Assembly: GCA_011391295.1 (NCBI GenBank)
Contig: JAABQT010000002.1
Location: forward strand, 1 to 23,802
Source: Betaproteobacteria bacterium
GTDB taxonomy: Bacteria; Pseudomonadota; Gammaproteobacteria; Burkholderiales; SG8-39
Length of the DNA stretch: 23,802 nucleotides
Direction: 5' to 3'
A program made the position numbers and the translations under genes. The notes below the pieces were generated by a model, which ran no database searches, had not been told where the DNA came from, and saw only the letters and a program-made list of their open reading frames with translations. Of this stretch, positions 7,108 through 15,020 are shown piece after piece. Numbering within the stretch: the first letter of the stretch is position 1; every line of letters starts with the position of its first letter.

Positions 7108-8238
7108 ATGGCGGGCTCGGCCGGCTCGGTCGGCATCGTAGAGGCGAAGCGCGCGGTGTTCGAGGAGCCGTTCCGATTCCGGAGCGGCGCCGAGATACCG
7201 CGCTTCGAGCTCATGTACGAGACCTACGGCACGCTGAACGCCGCGCGCTCGAACGCCGTGCTCGTCTGCCACGCGCTGAACGCCTCGCACCATGTCGCCG
7301 GCACCTATGCCGCCGAGGCCGACAACGTCGGTTTTTGGGACAACCTCGTCGGGCCCGGCAAGCCCCTCGATACGGACCGCTTCTTCGTCATCGGCAACAA
7401 CTACATCGGCGGCTGCTTCGGCTCCACCGGGCCCACTTCCGTCAACCCCGCGACCGGCAAGCCCTACGGCGCGGATTTCCCGGTGGTCACGGTCGAGGAC
7501 TGGGTGGCGGCGCAGGCGCGGCTCGCGGACCAGCTCGGCATCGAGCGGTTCGCCGCGGTCATCGGGGGTTCGCTCGGCGCCATGCAGGCGCTGCAGTGGG
7601 CGCTCGCCTACCCTGACCGCATCGGCCATTCGCTCGTCATCGCCTCGACGCCCAGGCTCTCGGCGCAAAACATCGCCTTCAACGAAGTGGCGCGCCAGGC
7701 GATCGTCACCGATCCCGATTTCCACGGCGGCCATTACTACGAGCACGGCGTGGTGCCACGCCGGGGCTTGCGCATCGCGCGCATGATCGGCCACATCACC
7801 TATCTCTCCGACGACGCCATGATGGAAAAGTTCGGGCGCGTCATGCGCCGCGCGTCGCTCGGCTTCGACTTCGACGTCGATTTCGAGATCGAGAGCTACC
7901 TGCGCCACCAGGGCGACAAGTTCTCCACCTACTTCGACGCCAACACCTACCTGCGCATCACCAAGGCGCTCGACTACTACGACCCCGCCGTCGACTTCGG
8001 CGGGGACCTCGCGCGCTCGTTCGCGCGCGCCAAGGCGGCCTTCCTCGTCGTGTCCTTCAAGTCCGACTGGCGCTTCGCGCCCGCGCGCTCGCGCGCCATG
8101 GTGAAGGCGCTGCTCGACAACCGGCGCATCGTGTCCTACCTCGAGCTGGATGCGCCGGGGGGGCACGACGCGTTCCTGCTCGAGGATCCGCGCTACCACG
8201 GCGCATTGCGCGCCTACTTCGAGAACATCGAGCTGTGA
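7108..8238 (+). CDS. metX: Homoserine O-acyltransferase (acetyl or succinyl)
   Basis: A 376-residue alpha/beta-hydrolase-fold enzyme that acylates homoserine in the first committed step of methionine synthesis. The nucleophile elbow [13 protein letters not shown] gives Ser155. The other triad members fit Asp320 (FKSDWRF) and His353 (PGGHDAF). The opening block [20 protein letters not shown] and [12 protein letters not shown] are family hallmarks. I chose the ATG at 7108, which has a GAGGG ribosome site 3 bases upstream; an in-frame TTG at 7096 would sit almost on the terminator T-tract. Many proteobacterial MetX proteins have been reported to use succinyl-CoA, so the acyl donor is left open. 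Expression is probably controlled by the SAM-II leader. The stop overlaps metW (GTGA). Confidence 0.95.
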   Translation: MAGSAGSVGIVEAKRAVFEEPFRFRSGAEIPRFELMYETYGTLNAARSNAVLVCHALNASHHVAGTYAAEADNVGFWDNLVGPGKPLDTDRFFVIGNNYIGGCFGSTGPTSVNPATGKPYGADFPVVTVEDWVAAQARLADQLGIERFAAVIGGSLGAMQALQWALAYPDRIGHSLVIASTPRLSAQNIAFNEVARQAIVTDPDFHGGHYYEHGVVPRRGLRIARMIGHITYLSDDAMMEKFGRVMRRASLGFDFDVDFEIESYLRHQGDKFSTYFDANTYLRITKALDYYDPAVDFGGDLARSFARAKAAFLVVSFKSDWRFAPARSRAMVKALLDNRRIVSYLELDAPGGHDAFLLEDPRYHGALRAYFENIEL

Positions 8239-8813
8239 CGCGACCCGATCTGGAGACCATCGCGAAGTGGGTGGCGCCGGGTTCACGCGTGCTGGACCTG
8301 GGCTGCGGCGACGGCTCGCTGCTGCGGCACCTGTGGGAGGGGAACCAGGCACACGGGTACGGCGTCGAGATCGACGACGCCGAGGTCCTCGCGTGCTTCC
8401 GGAACGACGTGAACGTGCTGCAGCTCGATCTGGAGTCGGGCCTTGCGCTGTTCCAGGACGGCTCCTTCGACTGCGTCATCCTGTCGGAGACCCTGCAGAC
8501 CATCCACCGCATCGAGCTTCTGACGCGCGAAATGCTGCGCGTGGGCAAGGAGGCGATCGTCTCCTTTCCGAACTTCGGCCACTGGCAGGCACGCCTGCAG
8601 GTGCTGGCCGGCCGCATGCCGGTGTCCGCGGAACTTCCGCACCAGTGGTACAACACGCCGAACGTGCACCTGTGCACCCTGGCGGATTTCGAGGACCTGT
8701 GCGCGAAACTCGGGGCGAAGATCCGCGAGCGCGCGGTGCTGAGCCGCGGCCGGCCGGTGTCGGTGCTGCCCAACCTGCTCGGCAGCCTCGCCGTCTACCG
8801 CATCACAGCTTAG
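8235..8813 (+). CDS. metW: Methionine biosynthesis protein MetW
   Basis: A 192-residue protein with a SAM-methyltransferase-like fold. The glycine-rich motif [15 protein letters not shown] is at about residues 19-33, followed by YGVEIDD, and [12 protein letters not shown] at about 76-87. The segments [13 protein letters not shown] and [14 protein letters not shown] sequence (here [15 protein letters not shown]) are typical of MetW. MetW is required together with MetX for homoserine acylation in several Proteobacteria, and the two genes are almost always adjacent. Here the GTG start overlaps the metX stop by four bases. The gene should share the SAM-controlled transcript. Whether it has methyltransferase activity is unknown. 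Confidence 0.95.
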   Translation: MTRPDLETIAKWVAPGSRVLDLGCGDGSLLRHLWEGNQAHGYGVEIDDAEVLACFRNDVNVLQLDLESGLALFQDGSFDCVILSETLQTIHRIELLTREMLRVGKEAIVSFPNFGHWQARLQVLAGRMPVSAELPHQWYNTPNVHLCTLADFEDLCAKLGAKIRERAVLSRGRPVSVLPNLLGSLAVYRITA

Positions 8814-8830
8814 TGCAATATCGCCTTGAC

Positions 8831-8853
8831 CCTGCGCAACCGAGTTGCGCAGG
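8831..8853. other. Perfect inverted repeat between metW and the CHRD gene
   Basis: CCTGCGCAAC and GTTGCGCAGG form a perfect 10-bp stem around a 3-base loop (CGA), 17 bases after the metW stop. No T-tract follows, so it is not a standard intrinsic terminator. It could be a transcript 3'-end stabiliser, a factor-dependent terminator or an operator. A TTGACC hexamer (8826-8831) just before it resembles a -35 box for the next gene. Confidence 0.5.
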
Positions 8854-8887
8854 ATGCGTCCTGGCACCGACGACGGGAGGAAGCATC

Positions 8888-9328
8888 ATGAGCAGGATTC
8901 TGGCGGCACTAGCGGTAGTGGCGGCGATCGCTTTGGCGGGGTGTGCGGAGATGCGCAGCAAGATGCCCGACTGGATGCCGGGCAGCGGCGCAGTGCAGGT
9001 GAGCCTGAGCGGCGCCGAGGAGGTGCCACCGGTCAAGACACCAAGCTCGGGGAGCGGCAGCTTCCGGCTCGCGGATGACGGCAGCATCGCCGGCAGCGTC
9101 ACCACCAAGGACGTGGCGGGCGCGGCGGCGCACATCCACATCGGCGCCAAGGGCAGGAACGGCCCGGTGATCGTGCCGCTGGAGAAGAAAGGCGACACCT
9201 ACAGCGTGCCGGCAGGCCGCAAGCTAACGGCTTCGCAGATCAGTGCCTGGAAGGCGGGCGGGCTCTACGTGAACGTGCACACGGCCCGCCACAAGGGCGG
9301 CGAGGTGCGCGCGCAGATTCAGCCCTGA
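8888..9328 (+). CDS. CHRD domain-containing lipoprotein
   Basis: A 146-residue exported protein. The N-terminus is a lipoprotein signal with lipobox LAGC and lipidated Cys19. The rest is a single CHRD domain: VSLSGAEEVPPVKTP at the start, the central AAAHIHIGAKGRNGPV with its HIH pair, and the closing AGGLYVNVHTARHKGGEVRAQI. CHRD domains were first noted in chordin and occur in many bacterial secreted proteins; their molecular role is not established. The ATG at 8888 has a strong GGGAGGAA ribosome site. The gene lies between metW and the oppositely oriented ampG, with only 6 bases to the ampG stop. It probably has its own promoter (TTGACC at 8826-8831, weak -10 CAGGAT at 8850-8855). Confidence 0.9.
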   Translation: MSRILAALAVVAAIALAGCAEMRSKMPDWMPGSGAVQVSLSGAEEVPPVKTPSSGSGSFRLADDGSIAGSVTTKDVAGAAAHIHIGAKGRNGPVIVPLEKKGDTYSVPAGRKLTASQISAWKAGGLYVNVHTARHKGGEVRAQIQP

Positions 9329-9334
9329 GCCTAG

Positions 9335-10654
9335 CTAGTTCCGCCGCGCGTCGCTCTCGCCCTCGGTGCCCGCCGAGCCGATCGACAGGTCGGCGAGCCC
9401 CGAGCAGATCATGTACCAGAACAGGATTACGCCCGGGAATGCGACGAGGGTGGTGAGCAGGTAGAAGTTCACGTAGCCCATGGTGTCGATGAGCCCGCCG
9501 GCCGTCGTGCCGGTGAGGAGGCGCCCTGCGATGCTCGCCAGGGCGGACAGCAACGCGTACTGCGTCGCCGTGAAGCGCAGGTTGCACAGCGCGGAGAGAT
9601 AGGCGACCACCGTCACGCCGCCAATGCCGCTGGCGAAGTTCTCGAAGCCGACCGCGGCGGCCATGCCCCAGTTGCTGTGGCCCACCGCCGCCAGCGCGGC
9701 AAAGCTGACGTTCGACACCGCCATCAGGACGAGGCTCGCGAGCACGGCGTGCTTCATGCCCAGCCGGCCATAGAGGATGCCGCCAGCGAAGATGCCGGCC
9801 AGCAGCGCGATGAAGCCGATGCCGACATCGTAGAAGGCGATTTCGTGGTTGCTGAAGCCGAGGCTCTCGAACAGCAGCCGCAGCGTGAGGTTGGCGAGCG
9901 TGTCGCCGATCTTGTGGATCAGCACGAACAGCAGGACGACGAGGGCTCCCTGGCGCCGCACGAACTCGGCGAGGGGGCTGAAATAGGCGCGCATCGCCTC
10001 GAGGACGCCGCGCGGCACGGCGGGCTCGCGATGCCGCGGCGGCTCGCCCATCACCATCCCGACCAGCATCGCCGGCAGCGCGAAGGCGGTGCACGCGAGG
10101 TATGCCGCACCCCAGCCGTACCTCTGCGCGAGCACCAGGGCCAGCGCACCCGCCGCGGCCGCGCCGATGCGCCAGCCGTATTGGGACATGCCGGAGCCGA
10201 CGCCGAGCTGGCGCGGCTCCAGCAGTTCGATGCGGTAGGCGTCGATGATGATGTCGAAGGTCGCCCCGGCCACGCCCACCGCAATTGCGGCGAGCGCCAC
10301 CACGAAAAGCGACTCGCCCGGATCGGCGAACCCGAGGAAGGCGACCGCGGCCATCACCAGCACGCCGGCGAGCCACAGCCAGCTGCGACGCTGGCCGAAA
10401 CGGCCTATCAGGGGCAGGCGCACGGTGTCGACGAGGGGCGCCCACAGGAACTTCAGGTTGTAGGCGAGGAACGTGAGCGCGAAGGCGGTCACTGCCCGCT
10501 TGTCGACGCCGTACTGCGCAAGGCGCGTGGTCAGCGTCGCGCCGATCATGGCGAAGGCGAAGCCCGAGGAGATGCCGAGCGCGAGCGCCGCGAGCGGCGC
10601 GGCCTCGAAGTAGGGGTGAACGCTTTCCGGCAGCCGGCTAGAGCCGGTACTCAT
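9335..10654 (-). CDS. ampG: AmpG-like muropeptide transporter (MFS)
   Basis: A 439-residue inner-membrane protein with about twelve hydrophobic segments. It resembles AmpG permeases, which import anhydro-muropeptides for cell-wall recycling. The first half has GISSGFAFAMIGATL, then LAYNLKFLWAPLVDTVRLP and GRFGQRRSW, the loop pattern expected between MFS helices 2 and 3. DIIIDAYRIELL and GWRIGAAAAG are also AmpG-like, as is the later YGRLGMKHAVLA. The ATG at 10654 ([12 protein letters not shown]) lies 17 bases inside the 3' end of xth, so the two are translationally coupled. A longer reading upstream adds a basic, low-hydrophobicity stretch inside xth and is not credible. The substrate is inferred from family only; other small-solute MFS permeases are a minor alternative. 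Confidence 0.85.
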   Translation of the reverse strand: MSTGSSRLPESVHPYFEAAPLAALALGISSGFAFAMIGATLTTRLAQYGVDKRAVTAFALTFLAYNLKFLWAPLVDTVRLPLIGRFGQRRSWLWLAGVLVMAAVAFLGFADPGESLFVVALAAIAVGVAGATFDIIIDAYRIELLEPRQLGVGSGMSQYGWRIGAAAAGALALVLAQRYGWGAAYLACTAFALPAMLVGMVMGEPPRHREPAVPRGVLEAMRAYFSPLAEFVRRQGALVVLLFVLIHKIGDTLANLTLRLLFESLGFSNHEIAFYDVGIGFIALLAGIFAGGILYGRLGMKHAVLASLVLMAVSNVSFAALAAVGHSNWGMAAAVGFENFASGIGGVTVVAYLSALCNLRFTATQYALLSALASIAGRLLTGTTAGGLIDTMGYVNFYLLTTLVAFPGVILFWYMICSGLADLSIGSAGTEGESDARRN

Positions 10655-11411
10655 AATCGATCGTGAGCGGCGCGTGGTCGGAGTAACGCCTACGCTTGTA
10701 GATCGACTCCTTGCGTGCCCGGGCGGCGATACCCGGCGTGGCGATCTGGTAGTCGATGCGCCAGCCCACGTTCTTTGCCCAGGCCTGGCCACGGTTGGAC
10801 CACCAGGTGTATTGCTCGGGCTTCGCGTTCAGCGTGCGGAACACGTCGACGAAGCCCAGGTCGTCGAATACCTTGGTCAGCCAGGCGCGCTCTTCGGGCA
10901 GGAAGCCCGAGTTCTTCTGGTTGGAGCGCCAGTTCTTCAGGTCGATCGCCTGGTGCGCGATGTTCCAGTCGCCGCACAGGATCACCTCCCGCCCGCCCTG
11001 CTTCAGCTTGTTCAGCTGCGGCAGGAACGCGTCGAGAAACCTGAACTTCGAGGCCTGCCGGTGCGGGCCCGACGAGCCCGAGGGCAGGTACAGCGAGACC
11101 ACCGAGAGCTGGCCGAAGCGCGCCTCTAGATAGCGGCCTTCGGCATCGAACTCCTGCACGCCGAAACCTTCGCGCACGGCATCCGGGCGCACCCGGCTGT
11201 AAAGCCCCACGCCGGCGTAGCCCTTCTTTTCCGCATGCGAGAAAAAGCCCTGCAACCCGCGCGGCGCGCGCATGGTGGCGTCGAGATCGCCGTCGTGCGC
11301 CTTGATCTCCTGCAGGCAGGCGACATCGGCCTTCTGCGCGGCGAGCCAGGCAAACAGACCCTTCTTCGCCGCCGACCGGATGCCGTTGACGTTGAGGGTC
11401 AGTACCCTCAA
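10638..11411 (-). CDS. xth: Exodeoxyribonuclease III
   Basis: A 257-residue DNA-repair nuclease of the exonuclease III/AP endonuclease family. It cuts at abasic sites and removes 3' blocks. All signature pieces are present: LNVNGIRSA near the start, LQEIKAHD with metal-binding Glu35, GDWNIAH with Asp148 and Asn150, WRIDYQIAT, and YSDHAPL with the catalytic Asp245-His246 pair close to the C-terminus. The start is a TTG overlapping the pyrE stop as TTGA. No better ATG or GTG fits the conserved N-terminus, so translation likely depends on ribosomes finishing pyrE. Length is close to the E. coli enzyme (268 residues). Confidence 0.93.
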   Translation of the reverse strand: MRVLTLNVNGIRSAAKKGLFAWLAAQKADVACLQEIKAHDGDLDATMRAPRGLQGFFSHAEKKGYAGVGLYSRVRPDAVREGFGVQEFDAEGRYLEARFGQLSVVSLYLPSGSSGPHRQASKFRFLDAFLPQLNKLKQGGREVILCGDWNIAHQAIDLKNWRSNQKNSGFLPEERAWLTKVFDDLGFVDVFRTLNAKPEQYTWWSNRGQAWAKNVGWRIDYQIATPGIAARARKESIYKRRRYSDHAPLTIDYEYRL

Positions 11412-12097
11412 GCGGACGGAAAGCTCGAGGCGCCGCCGTGCGCCGCCGACCACTTGGCCGGCGCGTTGAGGAACTTCTCCACCTCGTCGACCTGCGCCGC
11501 AGGCAGGTAATTGCCCTGTTGCACCACGCGCAGCACGTCCCACCAGGTGGCGAGGTGGTGCAGGCGCACGCCGAGTTCGCTCATCACCTTTTTCGACTCC
11601 GGGAAGATGTCGTAGTAGAAATTCACGAACACGTGCTCGACCACCGCGCCGGCGTCGCGCAGCGCCTTGCAGAAATTGATCTTCGAGCGGCCGTCGGTGG
11701 TGAGGTCCTCGACCAGCAGCGTGCGCGCCCCGTCGCGCAGATCGCCCTCGATCTGCGCGTTGCGGCCGAAGCCCTTGGGCTTCTTGCGCACGTACTGCAT
11801 CGGCAGGCCGAGCCGGTCCGCGATCCACGCCGCGTAGGGGATGCCGGCGGTCTCGCCGCCGGCCACCACGTCGAACTGCTCGAAGCCCGCGTCGCGCGCG
11901 AGCGTCGCGGTGGCGAAGTCCACCAGCTGGGTGCGGATGCGCGGGTAGAAGATGAGCTTGCGGCAGTCGATGTACACCGGGCTCGCCCAGCCCGAGGTGA
12001 AGATGAACGGCTTGTGTTCGGAGAACAGGACCGCCTTCACCTCGAGGAGCATCTTCGCGGTGGTGTCGGCGATGAAGGCGCGGTCGGCGGAATGCAT
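11408..12097 (-). CDS. pyrE: Orotate phosphoribosyltransferase (long, alphaproteobacterial-type)
   Basis: A 229-residue enzyme joining orotate to PRPP to give orotidine 5'-phosphate in pyrimidine synthesis. It shows the PRPP-binding motif [12 protein letters not shown] at about residues 120-131, the flexible-loop region [17 protein letters not shown], and [13 protein letters not shown]. The blocks [15 protein letters not shown] and FYYDIF plus [11 protein letters not shown] match the approximately 230-residue type I associate with Alphaproteobacteria such as Rhizobium. They do not match the shorter E. coli-type PyrE with its SPYFFNAGLF motif. It is the first gene of a pyrE-xth-ampG unit. A candidate -10 (TAGAAT, minus strand, 12118-12113) lies in the divergent palindrome upstream. 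No strong ribosome site was seen. Confidence 0.93.
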   Translation of the reverse strand: MHSADRAFIADTTAKMLLEVKAVLFSEHKPFIFTSGWASPVYIDCRKLIFYPRIRTQLVDFATATLARDAGFEQFDVVAGGETAGIPYAAWIADRLGLPMQYVRKKPKGFGRNAQIEGDLRDGARTLLVEDLTTDGRSKINFCKALRDAGAVVEHVFVNFYYDIFPESKKVMSELGVRLHHLATWWDVLRVVQQGNYLPAAQVDEVEKFLNAPAKWSAAHGGASSFPSA

Positions 12098-12105
12098 GGC
12101 GGAAG

Positions 12106-12138
12106 CGCGCGGATTCTAGCAGGGTTAGAATCTGCGCG
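12106..12138. promoter_or_regulatory. Long palindrome with opposed -10-like boxes between pyrE and the DUF4124-like gene
   Basis: The arms 12106-12118 and 12126-12138 are complementary at 12 of 13 positions around a 7-base centre (GCAGGGT). Each inner arm carries TAGAAT, a good -10 hexamer: on the minus strand for pyrE and on the plus strand for the DUF4124-like gene. The layout suggests a shared divergent promoter region, possibly an operator for a dimeric regulator. No consensus -35 boxes were found on either side. Confidence 0.5.
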
Positions 12139-12162
12139 ATGACCGGACCCCGGGGAATCGCG

Positions 12163-12843
12163 ATGTCCCGCATGGCAGTCCTCTGCGCGCTGCTGCTGCT
12201 CGCCGCGGCGCCCGGCGCATCGACTGCGCAGCCGTCGAAGTCCGCGGCCGAGAAGGAAAAGGCGCGCATGAACGAATTGCGCGCGCAGGTGCGTTCCTAT
12301 CGCTGCGTCACCAAGGCCGGCCGCAAGTACTACGGCTCCACCGTCCCGCAGCAATGCGCGGGCGAGCCGGTCGAAGCCCTGTCCTCGCAGGGCACGGTGC
12401 TGTTCCGCATCGACCCGCCGCTCACGCCCGAGCAGCGCGCCGCCAGGCAGGCCGAGGTGGAGAAAGCCGCGGCGGCCGAGCAGGCCAAGCACGACGCGCA
12501 GGCCGCGGCGCGCGCTCAGGCGCGCCGCGACCAGGCGCTGCTGCAGACTTACACCAGCGAGAAAGACATCGAGTCGGTGCGCCAGCGCGCCATCGGGGAC
12601 AATCAGAAGGCGTCGCAGCAGGTGGAGAAGCGCATCGCCGCGCTCAGGCAGCGCCTGGAGAACCTTGCCAAGCAGCCCGACAAGTCGCCGGAACAGTTGG
12701 AGCAGGACCGGCGCGCGCTCGACTACGACCTGTCGCTGCAGGAGCAGTTGCTCGAGTCGCGCCGGCGCGAGGCCGCCGCCATCAACGCGAGATACGACGA
12801 GGAAAAGCGCAAGTACCACGAGCTCACCCGGGGCGCGAAGTAG
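12163..12843 (+). CDS. Exported DUF4124-like coiled-coil protein
   Basis: A 226-residue protein of unknown function. The N-terminus from the chosen ATG (MSRMAVLCALLLLAAAPGASTAQ) is a clean secretion signal with cleavage likely after the Ala-rich segment. After a short linker, YRCVTKAGRKYYGSTVPQQCAGEPVEAL resembles the DUF4124 motif found in many beta- and gammaproteobacterial envelope proteins, with two cysteines that could pair. The rest (about residues 85-220) is rich in Glu, Arg, Gln and Ala with heptad-like spacing, and is probably a long coiled coil. An in-frame ATG at 12139 would add eight residues, but GGGGA at 12152-12156 favours 12163. The stop is 3 bases from the convergent gatB stop. 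Confidence 0.8.
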   Translation: MSRMAVLCALLLLAAAPGASTAQPSKSAAEKEKARMNELRAQVRSYRCVTKAGRKYYGSTVPQQCAGEPVEALSSQGTVLFRIDPPLTPEQRAARQAEVEKAAAAEQAKHDAQAAARAQARRDQALLQTYTSEKDIESVRQRAIGDNQKASQQVEKRIAALRQRLENLAKQPDKSPEQLEQDRRALDYDLSLQEQLLESRRREAAAINARYDEEKRKYHELTRGAK

Positions 12844-12846
12844 TCT

Positions 12847-14283
12847 TCAGCGCAACAGCTTCGCCTTCAGGATTTCATTCACCTGCGCCGGGTTGGCCCT
12901 GCCCTGCGTCGCCTTCATCACCTGGCCGACCAGCGAGTTGAAGGCCTTGTCCTTGCCGCCGCGGTAGTCCTCGACCTGTTTGGCGTTGTTCGCCAGCACC
13001 TCGTCGACGATCTCGCCGATGGCGCCGGCGTCGGAGATCTGCTGCAGGCCGCGCTTGCCGATCACCTCGTCCACGCCGCCTTCGCCGGCCCACACCGCGT
13101 CGAGTACCTCCTTCACCATCTTGCCCGACAGGGTGCCGTCTTCGACCTTCTGCGCCAGGCGCCGCAGCTCAGCGGCCGCAACGCGACTGGCGCCGATGTC
13201 GAGGTTCGATTCGTTCAGCTTCGCGCTCAGCGGCCCGCAGATCCAGTTCGCCATGTCCGGCCATCGCGCCTGCGGCGCACCCTCGAACGCCGCGATCGCG
13301 TAGCTCGAGGTCTCGATGCTCTGTGTGAGCAAGTCCGCCTGCACGGGGCTCAGGCCGTAGCTCGCGACCAGCTTGCCCCGGCGCGCCTCCGGCAACTCGG
13401 GCAGCGAAGCCCGCGCCTGCGCAAGCATTTCGTCGCTGATCACCAGCGGCAGGAGGTCGGGATCCGGGAAGTAACGGTAGTCATGCGCATCTTCCTTGGA
13501 GCGCATGGAGCGCGTCTCGCCCCGGTCCGCGTCGTACAGACGCGTTTCCTGCGCGATGCGGCCGCCGCCTTCGAGGACTTCGATCTGGCGCCGCGCCTCG
13601 AACTCGATCGCCTGCTCCATGAACAGGAACGAATTCAGGTTCTTGATTTCGCAGCGCGTGCCCAGCTGGTCGTCGCCGGCCTTTCTCACCGACACGTTGG
13701 CGTCGCAGCGGAACGAGCCCTCCTGCATATTGCCGTCGCAAACCCCGATCCAGCGCAGCAGCGCGTGCAAGGTGCGCGCGTAAGCGACCGCCTCCTTCGC
13801 GCCGCGCAGGTCGGGCTCGGTGACGATCTCGAGCAGGGGCGTTCCGGCGCGATTGAGGTCGATCCCGGTCATGCCCTGGAAATCCTCATGCAGGGACTTG
13901 CCCGCGTCCTCCTCGAGGTGCGCGCGCGTCAGGCGCACGGTCTTCTCGCCCGTGGGCAGCACGATCTTCAGCGCCCCGCCGGCGACGATCGGAATCTCGT
14001 ACTGGCTGATCTGGTAGCCCTTGGGCAGGTCCGGGTAGAAGTAATTCTTGCGCGCGAATACCGAGCGCCGGTTGATCGCGGCGCCCACGGCAAGCCCGAA
14101 GCGCAGCGCGTGCGCCACCGCCGCCGAGTTCACCACCGGCAGCACCCCCGGCAGCGCGATGTCCACCGCGCAGGCCTGCGTGTTCGGCGCCGCACCGAAC
14201 GCGGTCGACGCGCCGGAAAACATCTTGCTCCGGGTCCGCAGCTGCGCGTGGGTCTCGACGCCCACCACGATCTCCCAGGCCAT
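12847..14283 (-). CDS. gatB: Aspartyl/glutamyl-tRNA amidotransferase subunit B
   Basis: A 478-residue subunit of GatCAB, which converts Glu-tRNA(Gln) to Gln-tRNA(Gln) and/or Asp-tRNA(Asn) to Asn-tRNA(Asn). The N-terminus [23 protein letters not shown], the segment [18 protein letters not shown], and [17 protein letters not shown] are GatB hallmarks. [19 protein letters not shown] follows mid-protein. The last 150 residues form the helical tRNA-binding tail (YqeY-like), ending [18 protein letters not shown]. The [14 protein letters not shown] segment lacks a CxxC pair, so a zinc-free form is likely. The ATG lies 5 bases after the stop of the unknown exported gene, placing gatB last in gatC-gatA-unknown-gatB. 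Confidence 0.97.
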   Translation of the reverse strand: MAWEIVVGVETHAQLRTRSKMFSGASTAFGAAPNTQACAVDIALPGVLPVVNSAAVAHALRFGLAVGAAINRRSVFARKNYFYPDLPKGYQISQYEIPIVAGGALKIVLPTGEKTVRLTRAHLEEDAGKSLHEDFQGMTGIDLNRAGTPLLEIVTEPDLRGAKEAVAYARTLHALLRWIGVCDGNMQEGSFRCDANVSVRKAGDDQLGTRCEIKNLNSFLFMEQAIEFEARRQIEVLEGGGRIAQETRLYDADRGETRSMRSKEDAHDYRYFPDPDLLPLVISDEMLAQARASLPELPEARRGKLVASYGLSPVQADLLTQSIETSSYAIAAFEGAPQARWPDMANWICGPLSAKLNESNLDIGASRVAAAELRRLAQKVEDGTLSGKMVKEVLDAVWAGEGGVDEVIGKRGLQQISDAGAIGEIVDEVLANNAKQVEDYRGGKDKAFNSLVGQVMKATQGRANPAQVNEILKAKLLR

Positions 14284-14288
14284 CAGCG

Positions 14289-15020
14289 CTACTTCGGGTG
14301 CGGCCGCAGCAGCTGGCAGGCGCCGCCGCGACCCACCAGCACCGGTTCCAGGTAGGCCTGCGAGCCGCATTGCTCCACGCAGTCTTCGGCGAGGACGCGC
14401 ACGTAGTCGCCGAGGTCGCGCAGCGTCACCCGGCAGCGTCCCGCCGCGAAGCGCAGCCCGCCGCTGTAAGCCTGTTGCGTAAGATCGGTGACGGCGCAGG
14501 TATGGCCGGCCGGCGCCACTTTCGAGCGCCAGTCCATGCTCGTCAGCTTGCCGTGGTCGATCGCATAGGCCAGCGTGGCCGCGTAGCGGCCCTCGCCCGT
14601 CTCGCAGCGCACGTTCGCGCTGTACGTCGCCATCGAGGGGAAGGTCTCGCTGAACTCGAAGCGCTCGCGCTCCTGTCCGCCGAGCGCATAGCGCGCGCCC
14701 TTGAACACGCCGCCGCTCCAGGTGCCCTGCAGCGTCGCCGTCCCGGGGCGGCCGTAGAGAATGGCCGAGTTGCCCTCCTTGAGGAAAGTGACGCCGAGTT
14801 GCTTGCTGCGCTCGCCTTCGAGGAAGCGCTGCTGCAGCGTAGGCAGGATCAGGTACTCGCCATTGAGGCGCGCCGAGCCGTCGGGCCGCGTGCTCAGGTA
14901 CAGGTTGAGCAGCGCCGCGCGCCCGCCGACCTGCCCGAGCAATTCGCGGGACTCTCCCGCGTCCTGCGCGACAGTCGAGGACAGCGTGGCGAGCAGCAGC
15001 ACGGCCAGCAGCAGCTTCAC
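14289..15020 (-). CDS. Exported cysteine-rich protein of unknown function inside the gatCAB operon
   Basis: I do not recognise this 243-residue protein. The N-terminus [19 protein letters not shown] (GTG start) is a signal peptide with probable cleavage near AQ-DA. The mature part alternates short beta-like stretches with Gly and charged residues: [39 protein letters not shown]. This recalls secreted beta-rich modules built on repeated GEY, L-E and GxxxGxW elements. The C-terminal half holds six cysteines ([32 protein letters not shown]), enough for three disulfides in the periplasm. The GTG overlaps the gatA stop (GTGA) and has an AAGGAGA ribosome site 8 bases upstream. gatB starts 5 bases after its stop. 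A role in tRNA amidation is unlikely given export. Confidence 0.85.
   Translation of the reverse strand: MKLLLAVLLLATLSSTVAQDAGESRELLGQVGGRAALLNLYLSTRPDGSARLNGEYLILPTLQQRFLEGERSKQLGVTFLKEGNSAILYGRPGTATLQGTWSGGVFKGARYALGGQERERFEFSETFPSMATYSANVRCETGEGRYAATLAYAIDHGKLTSMDWRSKVAPAGHTCAVTDLTQQAYSGGLRFAAGRCRVTLRDLGDYVRVLAEDCVEQCGSQAYLEPVLVGRGGACQLLRPHPK

Noticed and set aside
7096..7110. TTG at 7096 as the metX start
   Set aside because: It lies 5 bases from the terminator T-tract with no ribosome site. The ATG at 7108 has GAGGG just upstream.
6931..8352. 473-codon minus-strand frame across the metX leader and metX
   Set aside because: It runs through the riboswitch, terminator and metX, and has no recognisable motif.
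12139..12162. Upstream ATG for the DUF4124-like protein
   Set aside because: It would put eight polar residues before the signal peptide and abut the palindrome. The ATG at 12163 has a better ribosome site, although 12139 is not excluded.
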